This document shows positions 13,090 through 24,029 of a stretch of 64,000 nucleotides of DNA, one piece after another. The translations under genes were made by a program, and so were the position numbers. Origin of the DNA: Nipponacmea schrenckii (Eukaryota; Mollusca; Gastropoda; Lottiidae); NCBI GenBank assembly GCA_030562195.1, contig JAUJPP010000012.1:7378001-7442000 (forward strand), read 5' to 3'. The notes beneath the pieces are model-generated. The model saw nothing but the letters and a program-made list of their open reading frames with translations. It did not search any database and was not told the origin of the DNA. The first letter of the stretch is position 1. Every line of letters starts with the position of its first letter.

Positions 13090-16000
13090 AAACGATAAAA
13101 AGGGAATGATGCTTTAAGATGTTCTGCGAGATTGAAAAAAAGTGACTTAATCATTATAAATAATTGCTAAATATTTGCATTGTTTAATAGCAAGGATGAA
13201 TATCACATATCACAGCACACATTTATTTCAGTGATGACAACAAAAGTCGGGACATATACATAAAATGAAATTAAGTTTTCACCGACTCACAGCTTAAAAT
13301 ATTTATTAACATATAAACAGATATCACTTTAGTTCTGAAAACTGCATCTAAAAAACATATTATTACCATTGCTACCCCTCTTTTGCTATACTCTTTGTTT
13401 CATGTTAGTTAGGAGTATTATACATTAAATGAAAGCCGTTCGGCCTTCAACATAATGAAATTGATTAAAACATTGTCATACAGTGGACATCGTCGTCTAA
13501 TCCAAAGTGCGCTTAAAGCACAAAGTACATTTAAATCTTCATACTGGTTTGGCAAAGATGGGTATTTCCGGTAATCTTGTTTCAACGCTGATTGATATGC
13601 TGATAAAAGTGACGCAGTTAATCTGTACATTCGTTTATCTTACCATATTTGAGAATATAAAGGAGATGTAGTTATGCCATAAACAAGTATATTTTAGCCT
13701 TGTTGATTGTGAGAATAACAAGTCGGTGTACTTATTTCGTGTTTATATTTGAACCTGACCTGGTCTTATTGTGCAAAATATCATAGAGGATAAGGATAAA
13801 CATCTGATACTGTTCGCCATGTTTGTCACTACATGGAATGTACTTTAAAGTCTGGTTTATATGTTGTTTTTTTGCTTGTTCAGTGAATGTGGATTCTACG
13901 TGGACCTGTAATAAGTTATGAAGTAAAAATCCCCATAAAAGATCTTTCTTAGTGTTATTAGTATTTTACTTGTAAAGGGAAGTAACTGGTTCTATACTAA
14001 TGGCTGAACGCCTTGTCTAAAACATGGAATATTTTAATAGCCTTTAATTGACCTTGTTGAACAAAAAAAAAATTTTTTTTATTGTTATGATAAGCTGTCT
14101 GTGTTTGTCTGCCCACGTGATTTGGAGATATTTCTGTCTGCCTTTGGACGATTGTCCGTCAAATCGGTTTGGCGATTCATCTGTTTGGTCATCTGTGAGT
14201 TAATTCGGAATGTCTGACCCTAAAACAGGACGATTGTTCTGAATGCAGCACCTGATTATCAGACAATTATCTGTTTGCACGTGCTTGTTATGTTCGTTCA
14301 TATTCGTTGGACGATTTTCTGATTGTCTGTTCATATAATTTGAGATTATTCTCTGCGTAAAGCGTATTAATTGTTATGTTTGTCTGTCCCTGTATTTGGA
14401 GATTACGTTGTTTGTCCATTTAGCGTAACACGTTCTGTGTGTCTGTAAATATGATTGGAGATTATGTTGTCTGTCCATTAAACGAAACAATTGTTTTGTC
14501 TGCCCGTTCATGACAAATGATGTTTCTGTTCTATTAATGTGAAAAAACCTGTTGCACTGTGTGATTATGATTTATTTTTCAGTTGTGATATTTTTGCCCC
14601 GATTTTTGTTTCAATTCTTTTTGTGAGATTTGCTGTTATATCGAAGAACGTCATACGTTATTCTTTATAAAACCCGACTTAACCTTTTGCCTTGAAGACT
14701 GTTTTTCTATTGACTAGACTGAAATAATATATTAAGAAAATCATAATTGTCCAATAATAAACTCTATAGAGTAATGATGAATCAATATATCGATTTCTGT
14801 TCAAATCATCATGTTGTTCTGTATAGAAGCCTGCTTTACCGTTTTTAACTTTCAATACTTGATTTCTAACCACTGTTAACTCCCATTTCACTTTTTATAG
14901 GATGTGAAAAAAGTGATGGGCGCAAAAGAATTACATTCGTTTCATTTTTTCAAGTCAAAAATAAAGAAACAAAAGCAAAATTATGAAAGGGTGAGGTACG
15001 AATCGATCCGCTGTCAACACAGCTCTTGGTGTTCAACATGTTCAACTTTATATGTTCAGAACACTACTTCGCAGCTGTCATTGAAAATCGAAACGTAAAA
15101 CATACATTTTATGTTTAAGACAGATGTATCCAAATAATTGCGATTTTCATATCTACAACTAACTCAATTACTATAAGATTGACGAATATATTCCACAATA
15201 AAAACATTCCCTGGCTTGATACTTGATCATAATTGTTCTAAAATAGACCGTGGTAATAGTAGATCACCTGAATCCTTGAGTCGGGCAAGTGTATCACTTG
15301 TCACAGTCTACTAACTAGACTAAAACAAGTGTAAATAATTCTAAAGATTTTTAAAATAAATTCTTTTAATTTAGCCCCTTTCTTAGCAAAATAAACGCCA
15401 AATGCGATAATGGCGTTTCTGAAATATTAAATATTGAAGTTTAATTTGAATTTGTCGAAATAATAGCGTGATTTGTTGACTTACGCAATGACGTAAAATC
15501 AAATTTCCGGTAAATTAATAACCGTGTTGGATGTTTATGCTAATCCACGCATTTCATATTTCACCTAAAAATATTATTTGGCATATTGAATAACTAAGAT
15601 TAGTGTTCCTGTTATAATTATTCTAATATTCAAAGGGTTCATGTTTTATTGCATTGCCCATTTGAAATCATTCAGATAATCTCTTTTTCTATGCATATTA
15701 TCCCAAAAGAGAGTCGAAATGCAAAGAATACGAGTTTAACACTGATGACAAAGATTGTCTTTGTATATTTGTTTAGTTCGTGAATTACAGTTAAATGAAC
15801 CGATATAAAACTCATAGATCTGTTCTGTTCATACCAACAGCTTGCCATTTATAATAACGACAAAAAAGTAGACATTTTATCAACGCTATTTCGCTAACGT
15901 AGTCAATGACTTTTACCCTATGTATTTCGTTCATAATGGATCCTTAATTGGGTTTAAGCATCAAGCTCTTAGAGATATTTGGTTATGATAAAAAAAACAA

Positions 16001-18088
16001 TCATATAATGCCTTCATTCCTTAATTTTATTCAATTATCTAGTCTGAAGATGTGTTTACACTTACAGGGGAAAAAATCAGCCAAGATTTTTAATCTTAGA
16101 TTAAACAGTGATATTTTTTTTTACTGATAAAAGTGTGGGGTTTGTAGGAGTTTTTGTCTTCTGAACATCTGTCAAAATATATCTGTTGCCATTGTGTATG
16201 TAATGATATGTTGGTGGTATACTACACTGTTTCACAGATCTCTTTTATTCTGCTTTGTAAGTAGAATTATCGTTATATTTGGATCCCCTACGCCTTCACT
16301 TGATATAGCCTTTCTATAGTACAGCACATATACCTAATATATTTATTATAGTAAAATAAAACAACTGCCTGGATACAACAAACCCATAATTATTGTATCG
16401 TCCCTTTAACTGACCTGCCAAAATTCCGAACAATTAGGTTCATCGAAAAAATCTGTGTGGAAGTCAAATTTAGTAGCCTTCTCATTATTCAACAAGGAAC
16501 ATAATCGAGATGTGCTCAAATTGAATCAGTGACGAGAATATTGTATACCAAAATATATGATAAAGATAGTCCAAGGGAGAGCTACGTTGTGCCAATAATA
16601 TTTTTATGAATTCGTAGACAAATTCCCAAATGTTATATTTAGCAAATAATGATTATTTCTTACTTTTAAATGAAGACAAATTTACATTATGGTCCGGATG
16701 GACCCACAATATAATGACATCTAGTAAGAATATAGTCTATCTGAGGTTTTAAGTCCCGATTAATGAAGTAGACATTATGTTAATTGACTTAATAAACAGG
16801 GAATAAATTGAATTTTTTTTTTAATCATTACCAGTCCCCAGATACATCTGAATTTTGTTCGCTACACTGTATGTTATAACTGTCAACAGAACTATATTTA
16901 AATAGCATTATGAATTATTTATATTTGTAGATCACCAGATGCTTATTTCCAGTAATTTTTACTGACTTTTCGGGGAATATAGTTGAAAATAGTCATTTAG
17001 TTTCGTGTTTTCCTTTTATTTAGCCGGAACATTGGACAATTAATTCATCTTCTCTCAATGCACGTACAGGTCGCTTCGACTTCTTGACAAATAAAAACGA
17101 TACCGTAGTTCTTTCGGCCAGTCACAGTTCACCATTGTTATATACATGTATAACAAAAGAAAATCCAAAATAAAATCATAAATAATGTCGATACAATAGG
17201 AGAATAAAATTTTATGAAGGTAAAAGATGGAATTATCTATATACAATACATTCTGTACGTCATACGTCATCGATCATTTGAAAAATTAATGGTAAAAAGT
17301 CCAAGTAAAGAATCTCGCTCCAAAAGACAACGATTCCTTGAATTCATTACCGAAGTATATTCAACTTTACAGAAAGCGTCGAGCGTTGTCGAATATATGT
17401 AAAAATGATTTTATTGGTTAGAGTCACGAAGGTTTAAGTCTACCATTGTCAACCTGTCTTCGAATATTGATCGCAGATTAGGTCGAGTTGAAAATCCCAC
17501 AATTTATCATCTTCATGTAGTGATTTGACTTTAAACCTATTATCATTACCAATAGTCTGGTTTCAAACGTGATTTGACCATCTTTCAAATATAATGTTTC
17601 TCTTAAAGAAAGGAGAAACTTGCAGGTCACGTTGTCTATCATACACTTTATATTTTCAGAAGATAATAAATTTGAGTATTTTCAATCTGATCATCCTTGT
17701 CTGATTTTTTAACCTTTACATAAGAATTTCACACAGTAAAATATTCTAGACATGATCTTGTTAGATAATGCAAAAACCGAATTTATCTGTCATTTAAAAT
17801 TAGTCAAGGGAAGTAACTAACTTTCGATTCACAATCACTCACGATCTCACAACAATTTTCTTAACCTTCAACTCATACTTTGTTTATATCATTAATTTCT
17901 ACTTTACAACCCCAGCTAGTGTTTTTTTGAGAGCATATTTTGCAAATTTAATCAAGATCAATTTAAATGTGAGTCTTCTTTTATGTTCATTGTTAAATAC
18001 ATGATCACCTATCGACATATGGGCGTTGAGCTTTTGAAACTTTTGAATAGGCTATATTAACTCCAAAGTTCAGGGTAATAAGACCTTA
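13090..18088. other. Non-coding stretch with degenerate repeats
   Basis: No supportable gene in about 5 kb. It contains the degenerate repeat listed at 14090-14520 and two copies of the 13-mer AAGGGAAGTAACT (13975-13987, 17806-17818). Open frames here (60-75 codons) look random. Confidence 0.5.
14090..14520 (+). repeat. Degenerate ~60-bp tandem repeat rich in TGTCTGTCC
   Basis: Units combining (T)GTCTGTCC or GTCTGCCC, then TTTGGAGATTA, then CG-containing and GTTTTGTCTG-like segments recur from about 14094 to 14515. The clearest are around 14385-14400, 14440-14465 and 14475-14505 (GGAGATTACGTTG, GGAGATTATGTTG). Divergence is high, so it is an old array. No coding role is seen. Confidence 0.55.
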
Positions 18089-18089
18089 A

Positions 18090-18835
18090 TTTTTATACGT
18101 CCACATGAAATGTAGAGCGTATATTGTCGTCACCCATGTCCGTTCGTCCCTCCGTCCACATTTGCTCCTAAACACTCTAGACGTAATTTTGTGTTAGTGT
18201 TCGTTATGTTCTTGAAATGCTCGTAAACACTCAACAATGTACAATTCTTGATAGATTTTGATGAAACTTAGTGTGAGAGTATGTTATAACTTAAGGATGA
18301 ACCCTATTAAAAAACAGCGAAATCAAAAAATATTTAGTATCAGTTATTGCCCTTGTTCTTCAAAACCCGTTCAATTTTATCTCGTAAGCTCTCCAGAAAG
18401 CACAATTCTAGATGAAATTTGATTAAACTTGGCAGGAATATTTTTTATCAATCAAGGATGAAACCTATTCAGATGAACCGAAAAATATTTAGTATCAGTT
18501 ATTGCCCTTGGTTTTGTAAAAGGGTTCAATATTTGGTCCGTAAACACTCTACAAGGCACAATTCTTTACGGATTTTGACAAAACTTGCTGAAATTGTTTA
18601 TTATCACCAAAGGATAAGTCCTACTGGAATATTGAAAAGTATTTAATTAGTTGTTGCCTTGTTTGAAGATACAATTGTTGACAGATTTTAATGAAACTTA
18701 GTAATATTGTACCCCAGAAAAGAAGTGTATGATTGAAAGTTGAATATTTCAGTCCAGTGATTGTTACTGTACTGTTAAGAATTTGTTAAATTCTGACAGT
18801 GGAAGTATATTACCTTGCCTGGCAAGCTATCTTCT
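18090..18835 (+). mobile_element. Bipartite repeat element, copy 1 (iterated ~150-bp core)
   Basis: The 5' module begins TTTTATACGTCCACATGAAA and continues with GTATATTGTCGTCACCCATG and a CCGTTCGTCCCTCCGTCC run. The core is made of 3-4 diverged units of about 130-150 bp. Each unit carries ACAATTCT, GATTTTGATGAAACTT-like, AAGGATGAACCCTATT-like and AGTTATTGCCCTTG words, plus AACACTCTA. The 3' module is TATTACCTTGCCTGGCAAGC followed by TATCTT, containing the 13-bp palindrome CTTGCCTGGCAAG at 18814-18826. The same two end modules flank a different core at 46901-47367. Fixed ends, a tandem-repeat core and a 3' hairpin recall bivalve 'pearl' and other non-autonomous Helitron/Helentron-like elements; the family match is inference. 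The 75-codon frame at 18419 is a repeat artefact. Confidence 0.65.
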
Positions 18836-18936
18836 GCGTTTGTTAACACTGTGAAAAGTGAACAATACGGGGAGGCTGCGAAAGGAACATGTCATGAAAC
18901 AAAAGATAATGCACAGTAATATTTGAGACGATTTAT

Positions 18937-20076
18937 TTAAACTTTAAAGGCTACCAAACCACCTTTACTCTGGTCGTTTTTGTTTTGTAAGGATTTCATA
19001 CCACGTAATTGGTTAGCAGTAGAATCACTATTTGACCCGTCAGCGCGTAAATGCCATGTCCATGCTCCAGCATAACCTTGATTGTACGCCCATGCAAATT
19101 GTTCTGTAATATCCATACCAGCTCCACTGACTTGGTTAAATTCAGCAATAACAAAAGGTTTGCTGAAACCATAATCAGAAGCTTTGTGTTTAAACGGGGC
19201 GAATTCGTCATATTTTCCCTGCCAGGAATAAGAATGAGACGAAAAGAAATTCAATGTACCATGTTTTCTTGCACCAGCTTTTATCAAACATTTATCACTG
19301 TATAAATTGTGGGTATTCATTTTATCAGTATTATCCCGAGCATTCCAGGACCCAGCTGTTACTAAAGCTTCTGGATCTGTACGTTTTATAGCATCGGCTT
19401 GCCAATTGACAAATCTCTGGAATTGTTGAGCAGAGTATGTTGCACCAGCCCAACCAGCTCCAGAATTCTGTAAGAATACTGTATCGAAACAAGGCTCACT
19501 ACTGTGCAATCCCGGTTTAATCTCGCCTTCAAATTCATTCATGATGTCCCAACCTCCCAGTGCAGGTTCATCTTTAACAGCTTTGACCCATGGAATAAGT
19601 GCCTTGTCTATGTATGACTGTAGTTTGGCGTTATCAACAATGAGCCCATGAAGATGTTCGTGATTCTGTTTCACAGCACCATTCCATAAACAAGGGAATA
19701 TCAAGATATTGTAACTCTGTGCCTTTGCTAAATATTCTTTAAATTCAGCTATGAAGGTACCAACTTTATCAAGACCAGTAACAAAACCATTATTGTCAAA
19801 ATGAGGGCTTATGACTCCTTCAATATGAACCCATACACGAATGGAATTCCCACCATTTTCATGAACTAGTTTCAAATATTTTTCAAAATCTACTTTTCGG
19901 TATTCATAGTTATGATCACCAAAATCATAACCATACGCTATCCACGCTTGATTTCCACCAGACAAAAATACTCTCTGTCCATCCTTGACGAAATGGGTTC
20001 CCTGTATCTTCAGTCGTCCCGTGTAAACAACACAGCTACATAGCACTAGACAAAAAGCGGTCAATATCGGACTCAT
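18937..20076 (-). CDS. Secreted endo-beta-1,4-mannanase, GH5 (subfamily 10-like)
   Basis: Hydrolyses internal beta-1,4 links of mannan; in molluscs such enzymes are secreted digestive enzymes acting on algal food. The start is the ATG at 20076, giving 379 aa; an in-frame ATG 36 bp upstream lies next to a likely splice acceptor and is not preferred. Residues 1-20 form a signal peptide (MSPILTAFCLVLCSCVVYTG). The mature (beta/alpha)8 domain follows, opening RLKIQGTHFVKDGQRVFLSG. Recognisable GH5 residues: R80 in NSIRVWV; acid/base N180-E181 in WDIMNEFEGEI; H281 and Y283 in SSHSYSW; nucleophile E312 in PFVIAEFNQ; W339 and W341 in GAWTWHL. The length is full for molluscan mannanases, which carry no separate binding module here. 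The Pro that normally follows the acid/base Glu is Phe182. No intron interrupts the coding sequence. An AATAAA hexamer overlaps the stop codon. A truncated tail copy lies about 0.9 kb upstream. Confidence 0.95.
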   Translation of the reverse strand: MSPILTAFCLVLCSCVVYTGRLKIQGTHFVKDGQRVFLSGGNQAWIAYGYDFGDHNYEYRKVDFEKYLKLVHENGGNSIRVWVHIEGVISPHFDNNGFVTGLDKVGTFIAEFKEYLAKAQSYNILIFPCLWNGAVKQNHEHLHGLIVDNAKLQSYIDKALIPWVKAVKDEPALGGWDIMNEFEGEIKPGLHSSEPCFDTVFLQNSGAGWAGATYSAQQFQRFVNWQADAIKRTDPEALVTAGSWNARDNTDKMNTHNLYSDKCLIKAGARKHGTLNFFSSHSYSWQGKYDEFAPFKHKASDYGFSKPFVIAEFNQVSGAGMDITEQFAWAYNQGYAGAWTWHLRADGSNSDSTANQLRGMKSLQNKNDQSKGGLVAFKV

Positions 20077-20104
20077 GGTTTCTGTTCCACAACAAATATA
20101 CAAC

Positions 20105-20212
20105 CTAGACAAGAAACGTTACAGATAACTATTAATCGGATACGAAATGTCTTAATTTATGCGTGAAAAAGGGAAATTGTAAATTGAAAGTATTGATATG
20201 GTACTACCTTAC
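20105..20212 (-). other. Probable 108-bp 5'UTR intron of the mannanase gene
   Basis: On the minus strand, a donor CTCTG|GTAAGG (GT at 20212-20211) and an acceptor TTTCTTGTCTAG (AG at 20106-20105) bracket 108 bp containing TTAAGAC/GATTAAT branch-point-like words. Splicing would join a leader exon to base 20104, 28 nt before the chosen ATG. It also explains why the upstream in-frame ATG (20112), which would fall inside the intron, is unlikely to be used. A 5'-leader intron in front of an otherwise intronless coding sequence is the simplest model; no transcript evidence is available. Confidence 0.4.
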
Positions 20213-20325
20213 CAGAGATAATTTGGTTTCAAATAAATCTTGTGACATGAGTTGCAATACTTTGTATTCGCTGAGAGATTAACAAAGACCTTGAATTTTC
20301 GCGATAAGACACCATTTACCCAAAT

Positions 20326-20347
20326 GTATTTATATAACTTCTTTATA
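20326..20347 (-). promoter_or_regulatory. Candidate TATA box of the mannanase gene
   Basis: On the minus strand, GTATAAAG (20348-20341 region) is followed at once by TATATAAATAC (20336-20326). Initiation 25-30 bp downstream, near 20300, would give a leader exon of about 85-90 nt ending at the GTAAGG donor at 20213. The leader contains an ATG that is out of frame with the mannanase, a possible upstream ORF. A/T-rich background makes TATA-like words common, so this rests on the match with the downstream splice site and ORF. Confidence 0.35.
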
Positions 20348-20984
20348 CATATTCCAAGGTCATGCTTGTAACACTTTCTCAGGAATCTTATCATTTTGTT
20401 TATCAGGTGAACAATGGCCTTTTTTCAAGGTTAGTACACACAAACTTTAATCCTCGAACTTTTGACAGCGTACATAATATTGCTGTACATGTACTTCATA
20501 GAAATTGACATTTTACGATTTGACAATCGTTAATACTACACATATACAGTGTCGTGTAGGCTGTTATGCCATTCACAGGCGTCAACAGATAACTTACCTA
20601 AATACATGTAATGGTTTAGTAGGAACATTACTAATAGGCACCAGACGACAGGATTAGAAATAAGCATCTGAAGGGGGCTCAGGTTTACTTGCTATTCCTT
20701 CCCTGTCAAGATCTTTGGCATCGATTTTGCTAAAGATTTGTCATCCCGAACTTTTGCTAAATGCCAACAATGTGTTGAATGGTCAACTAAATGTCGATTA
20801 GCCACAACCTCGGCATGCAACAGATACAATTTTTCGGAAAAGCTGTTGACGGTATTTTGGGACGCGGGTTGTTGATAAGGGCTTCTCTGTCATGCTTGAA
20901 TTCCACAGCCAACATATTTTCAGTAGAAGAGGAAGGGACACCATTCTCTAGAATCTTGTCTATGACAGAGTAAAAAAAAAACAA

Positions 20985-21197
20985 AGCAAAGTAAAAGATG
21001 AGAAGATTTACTTAAACTTTAAATGCTTCCAAACCACCTTTACTCTGGTCGTTTTTATTTAGTAATGATTTCATACCACGCAATTGGTTAGCAGTAGAAT
21101 CAGTATTTGACCAGCGTGTAAATGCCATATCCGTGCTCCAGCATAACCTTAACCTTGTACGCCCATGCAATTTGTTCTGTAATATCCATACCTCACC
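20985..21197 (-). pseudogene. Truncated, frameshifted 3' fragment of the mannanase gene
   Basis: Closely matches the last ~60 codons and the start of the 3' flank of the intact gene (compare 18912-19119), in the same orientation. It includes the signatures for GMDITEQ, the GAW region, LRGMKSL and the KGG-L tail. Relative to the gene it has lost 4 bp (GACCAGCG against GACCCGTCAGCG, near 21112) and gained 2 bp (near 21148), so the frame is broken. Homology stops abruptly at the codon for Gly320/Met321 (near 21195), so both catalytic glutamates and the signal peptide are missing. The upstream junction reads GGGGGTGAG and is not a convincing splice acceptor. It is best read as the remains of a partial tandem duplication. 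Confidence 0.85.
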
Positions 21198-21199
21198 CC

Positions 21200-22615
21200 C
21201 TTTGCGGGCAACTGGTATTTTAATATTTCAGTAGCATCCCCGTTGACTCTTTTCGATTAAACACTTTAAAATAGACAATTCTGATCCAACAATCAAGTAA
21301 AAAAACTACACCCATTTTCTATGTACTGTTTTGGAATCATATTTCATATTATTTCAAATTAAATCATAAACAAAACAAGACATAAACTTTAAAAAACTAT
21401 TTTGCATAAAGCAATATATGTTTTTCCCTACAATAAATGTTGCGAGTTTGGTGGAACTCGTGATTATATGTTATGTACTCTGACACAGAATTCTCAGTAC
21501 CTAAGAATCAACATATTATTAAATTGTTATAATCATTACACCTGAAAAGCAAAATGACTCTGCTGGTGGAAAAGTTTGCTCCATAGGTCTTCCACCCAAA
21601 AGCTAGCTATAGTTCTGCCTCTAGGCATTTTTCCTTGTGGAATTACAGATTTCCTGTTATTTAGTATCATTAGTTTATTGAGGTGCGTGATATTTTCTGA
21701 AGTTAGTCATTCAGTGACGAAGAGCAATGCACAAAACTTAACTTGACTAATATTTCTTTTATTTGTTAGCTATACATTTAATGACAGGGGAAGAAATACT
21801 TTCAATTTGCAACTAATTTTGGTAAGACAGGATGTGTTTTTATCCTTAAGTATATGGAAAACAAAGCACAAACCATTTATGAAATAGATCAATGAAAGAT
21901 TCTATATTATCATGCAATATATCGTTTTAAAATAAAATGTCATGATCGATTTGTTACCAAAGAAAAACATTACTGTAGTGATTATTTTTGGAGAACGATC
22001 AATTGCCTTTTAAATATGCATTAGTCACGCTGCAATAACAAATAACTGTTTCCTTTTTGTTTTTAAAACATAAAAGAACTAATAACATTCTAGCAGCTTT
22101 TAGCTAAAGAAAAAAACCTTCCAGGAGAGGAAAGCTGGTAAAACCTAGTCATTCTGTAACTATTATTTGCCAAACTGTCAATCTAGTTGTTAAATAAAAA
22201 ATGATTCACTCATCAAATCATATGAACAACTCGATCTCTAAGAAATCTGAGAAAATCTTTTAAGGAAATTATAGTTTGACAGTGATGATCGACCTACCAA
22301 ATCTATAGACAGTTGTTATCAAGTCGTGAAACAGGCAGACGTAATTGGCACCATCAATCGATGTTCGAATCTGTTTCTTGTCTCAGGTTTGTTCTGAAAT
22401 GGTTCGAATAGCGCAGTCTGCACGAATCCTTACACTTTTAATTACACTATATCTATATATCTATATGATATACAATATACATTTAACTGTAGTGGTTTGT
22501 AACCTCTGTGGATAAACGGATAAGCACCATATTAACAAGTACATAGACGGCTAAAAACTACTGTAGCCAGGACAATCACCAATAATAGAAAAAAAGAACA
22601 CAATAACAGTTTAGC
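21200..22615. other. Non-coding stretch
   Basis: No coding signal. It holds A/T-rich unique sequence and a short (TATATC)n-like patch at about 22449-22475, before the minisatellite begins. Confidence 0.5.
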
Positions 22616-22620
22616 CGTGT

Positions 22621-24022
22621 ATTAACTATTGTATAGAGATAAAACAAGTACACAGTATTTAACTATTGTAGAGAGATAAAACAAGTACACAGTATTTAAC
22701 TATTGTAGGGAGATAAAACATGTACACAGTATTTAACTATTGTAGAGAGATAAAACAAGTACACAGTATTTAACTATTGTAGAGAGATAAAACAAGTACA
22801 CAGTATTTAACTATTGTAGAGAGATAAAACAAGTACACAGTATTTAACTATTGTATAGAGATAAAACATGTACACAGTATTTAACTATTGTAGAGAGATA
22901 AAACATGTACACAGTATTTAACTATTGTAGAGAGATAAAACATTAGTAAAAAACAGTATTTAACTATTGTAGAGAGATAAAACATGTACACAGTATTTAA
23001 CTATTGTAGAGAGATAAAACATGTACACAGTATTTAACTATTGTAGAGAGATAAAACAAAGTACACGGTATTTAACTATTGTAGAGAGATAAAACAAGTA
23101 CACAGTATTTAACTATTGTATAGAGATAAAACATGTACACAGTATTTAACTATTGTAGAGAGATAAAACATGTACACAGTATTTAACTATTGTAGAGAGA
23201 TAAAACAAGTACAGTATTTAACTATTGTAGAGAGATAAAACAAGTACACTGTATGTAACTATTGTACAGAGATAAAACATGTACACAGTATTTAATATTG
23301 TAGAGAGATAAAACAAATACACAGTATTTAACTATTGTAGAGAGATAAAACAAGTACACAGTATTTAACTATTGTATAGAGATAAAACATGTACACAGTA
23401 TTTAACTATTGTAGAGAGATAAAACATGTACACAGTATTTAACTATTGTAGAGAGATAAAACAAGTACAGTATTTAACTATTGTACAGAGATAAAACAAG
23501 TACACTGTATGTAACTATTGTACAGAGATAAAACAAGTACACAGTATTTAACTATTGTAGAGAGATAAAACAAGTACACAGTATTTAACTATTGTAGAGA
23601 GATAAAACATGTACACAGTATTTAACTATTGTAGAGAGATAAAACATGTACACAGTATTTAACTATTGTAGAGAGATAAAACATGTACACAGTATGTAAC
23701 TATTGTAGAGAGATAAAACAAATACACAGTATTTAACTATTGTAGAGAGATAAAACAAGTACAGTATTTAACTATTGTAGAGAGATAAAACAAGTACAGT
23801 ATTTAACTATTGTAGAGAGATAAAACAAGTACAGTATTTAAATATTGTAGAGAGATAAAACATGTACACAGTATTTAACTATTGTAGAGAGATAAAACAT
23901 GTACACAGTATTTAACTATTGTAGAGAGATAAAACATGTACACAGTATTTAACTATTGTAGAGAGATAAAACAAGTACACAGTATTTAACTATTGTAGAG
24001 AGATAGAACAAATACACAGTAT
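22621..24022 (+). repeat. 37-bp minisatellite, about 38 tandem copies
   Basis: The unit is GTACACAGTATTTAACTATT followed by GTAGAGAGATAAAACAA (37 bp). Counting the TAACTATTGTA core gives about 38 copies over 1.4 kb. Copies fall into a few variants that recur in blocks: ACAAGTACAC against ACATGTACAC, GTAGAGAG against GTATAGAG or GTACAGAG, and 35-bp copies with AAGTACAGTATT (two bases shorter). One copy near 22945 is disrupted. Divergence is very low inside and rises only at the right edge (24005-24110, with ATTTATTCA and ATAGATAGATAA), the usual picture of recent unequal exchange. Confidence 0.97.
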
Positions 24023-24029
24023 TTATTCA

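Noticed and set aside
20077..20112. Upstream in-frame ATG giving a 391-aa mannanase
   Set aside because: Adds 12 residues (MSRLYICCGTET) before a textbook signal peptide, and the ATG overlaps a probable splice acceptor at 20105.
22621..24022. CRISPR-like array
   Set aside because: Repeats are directly head-to-tail with no unique spacers, in a eukaryotic context; it is a minisatellite.
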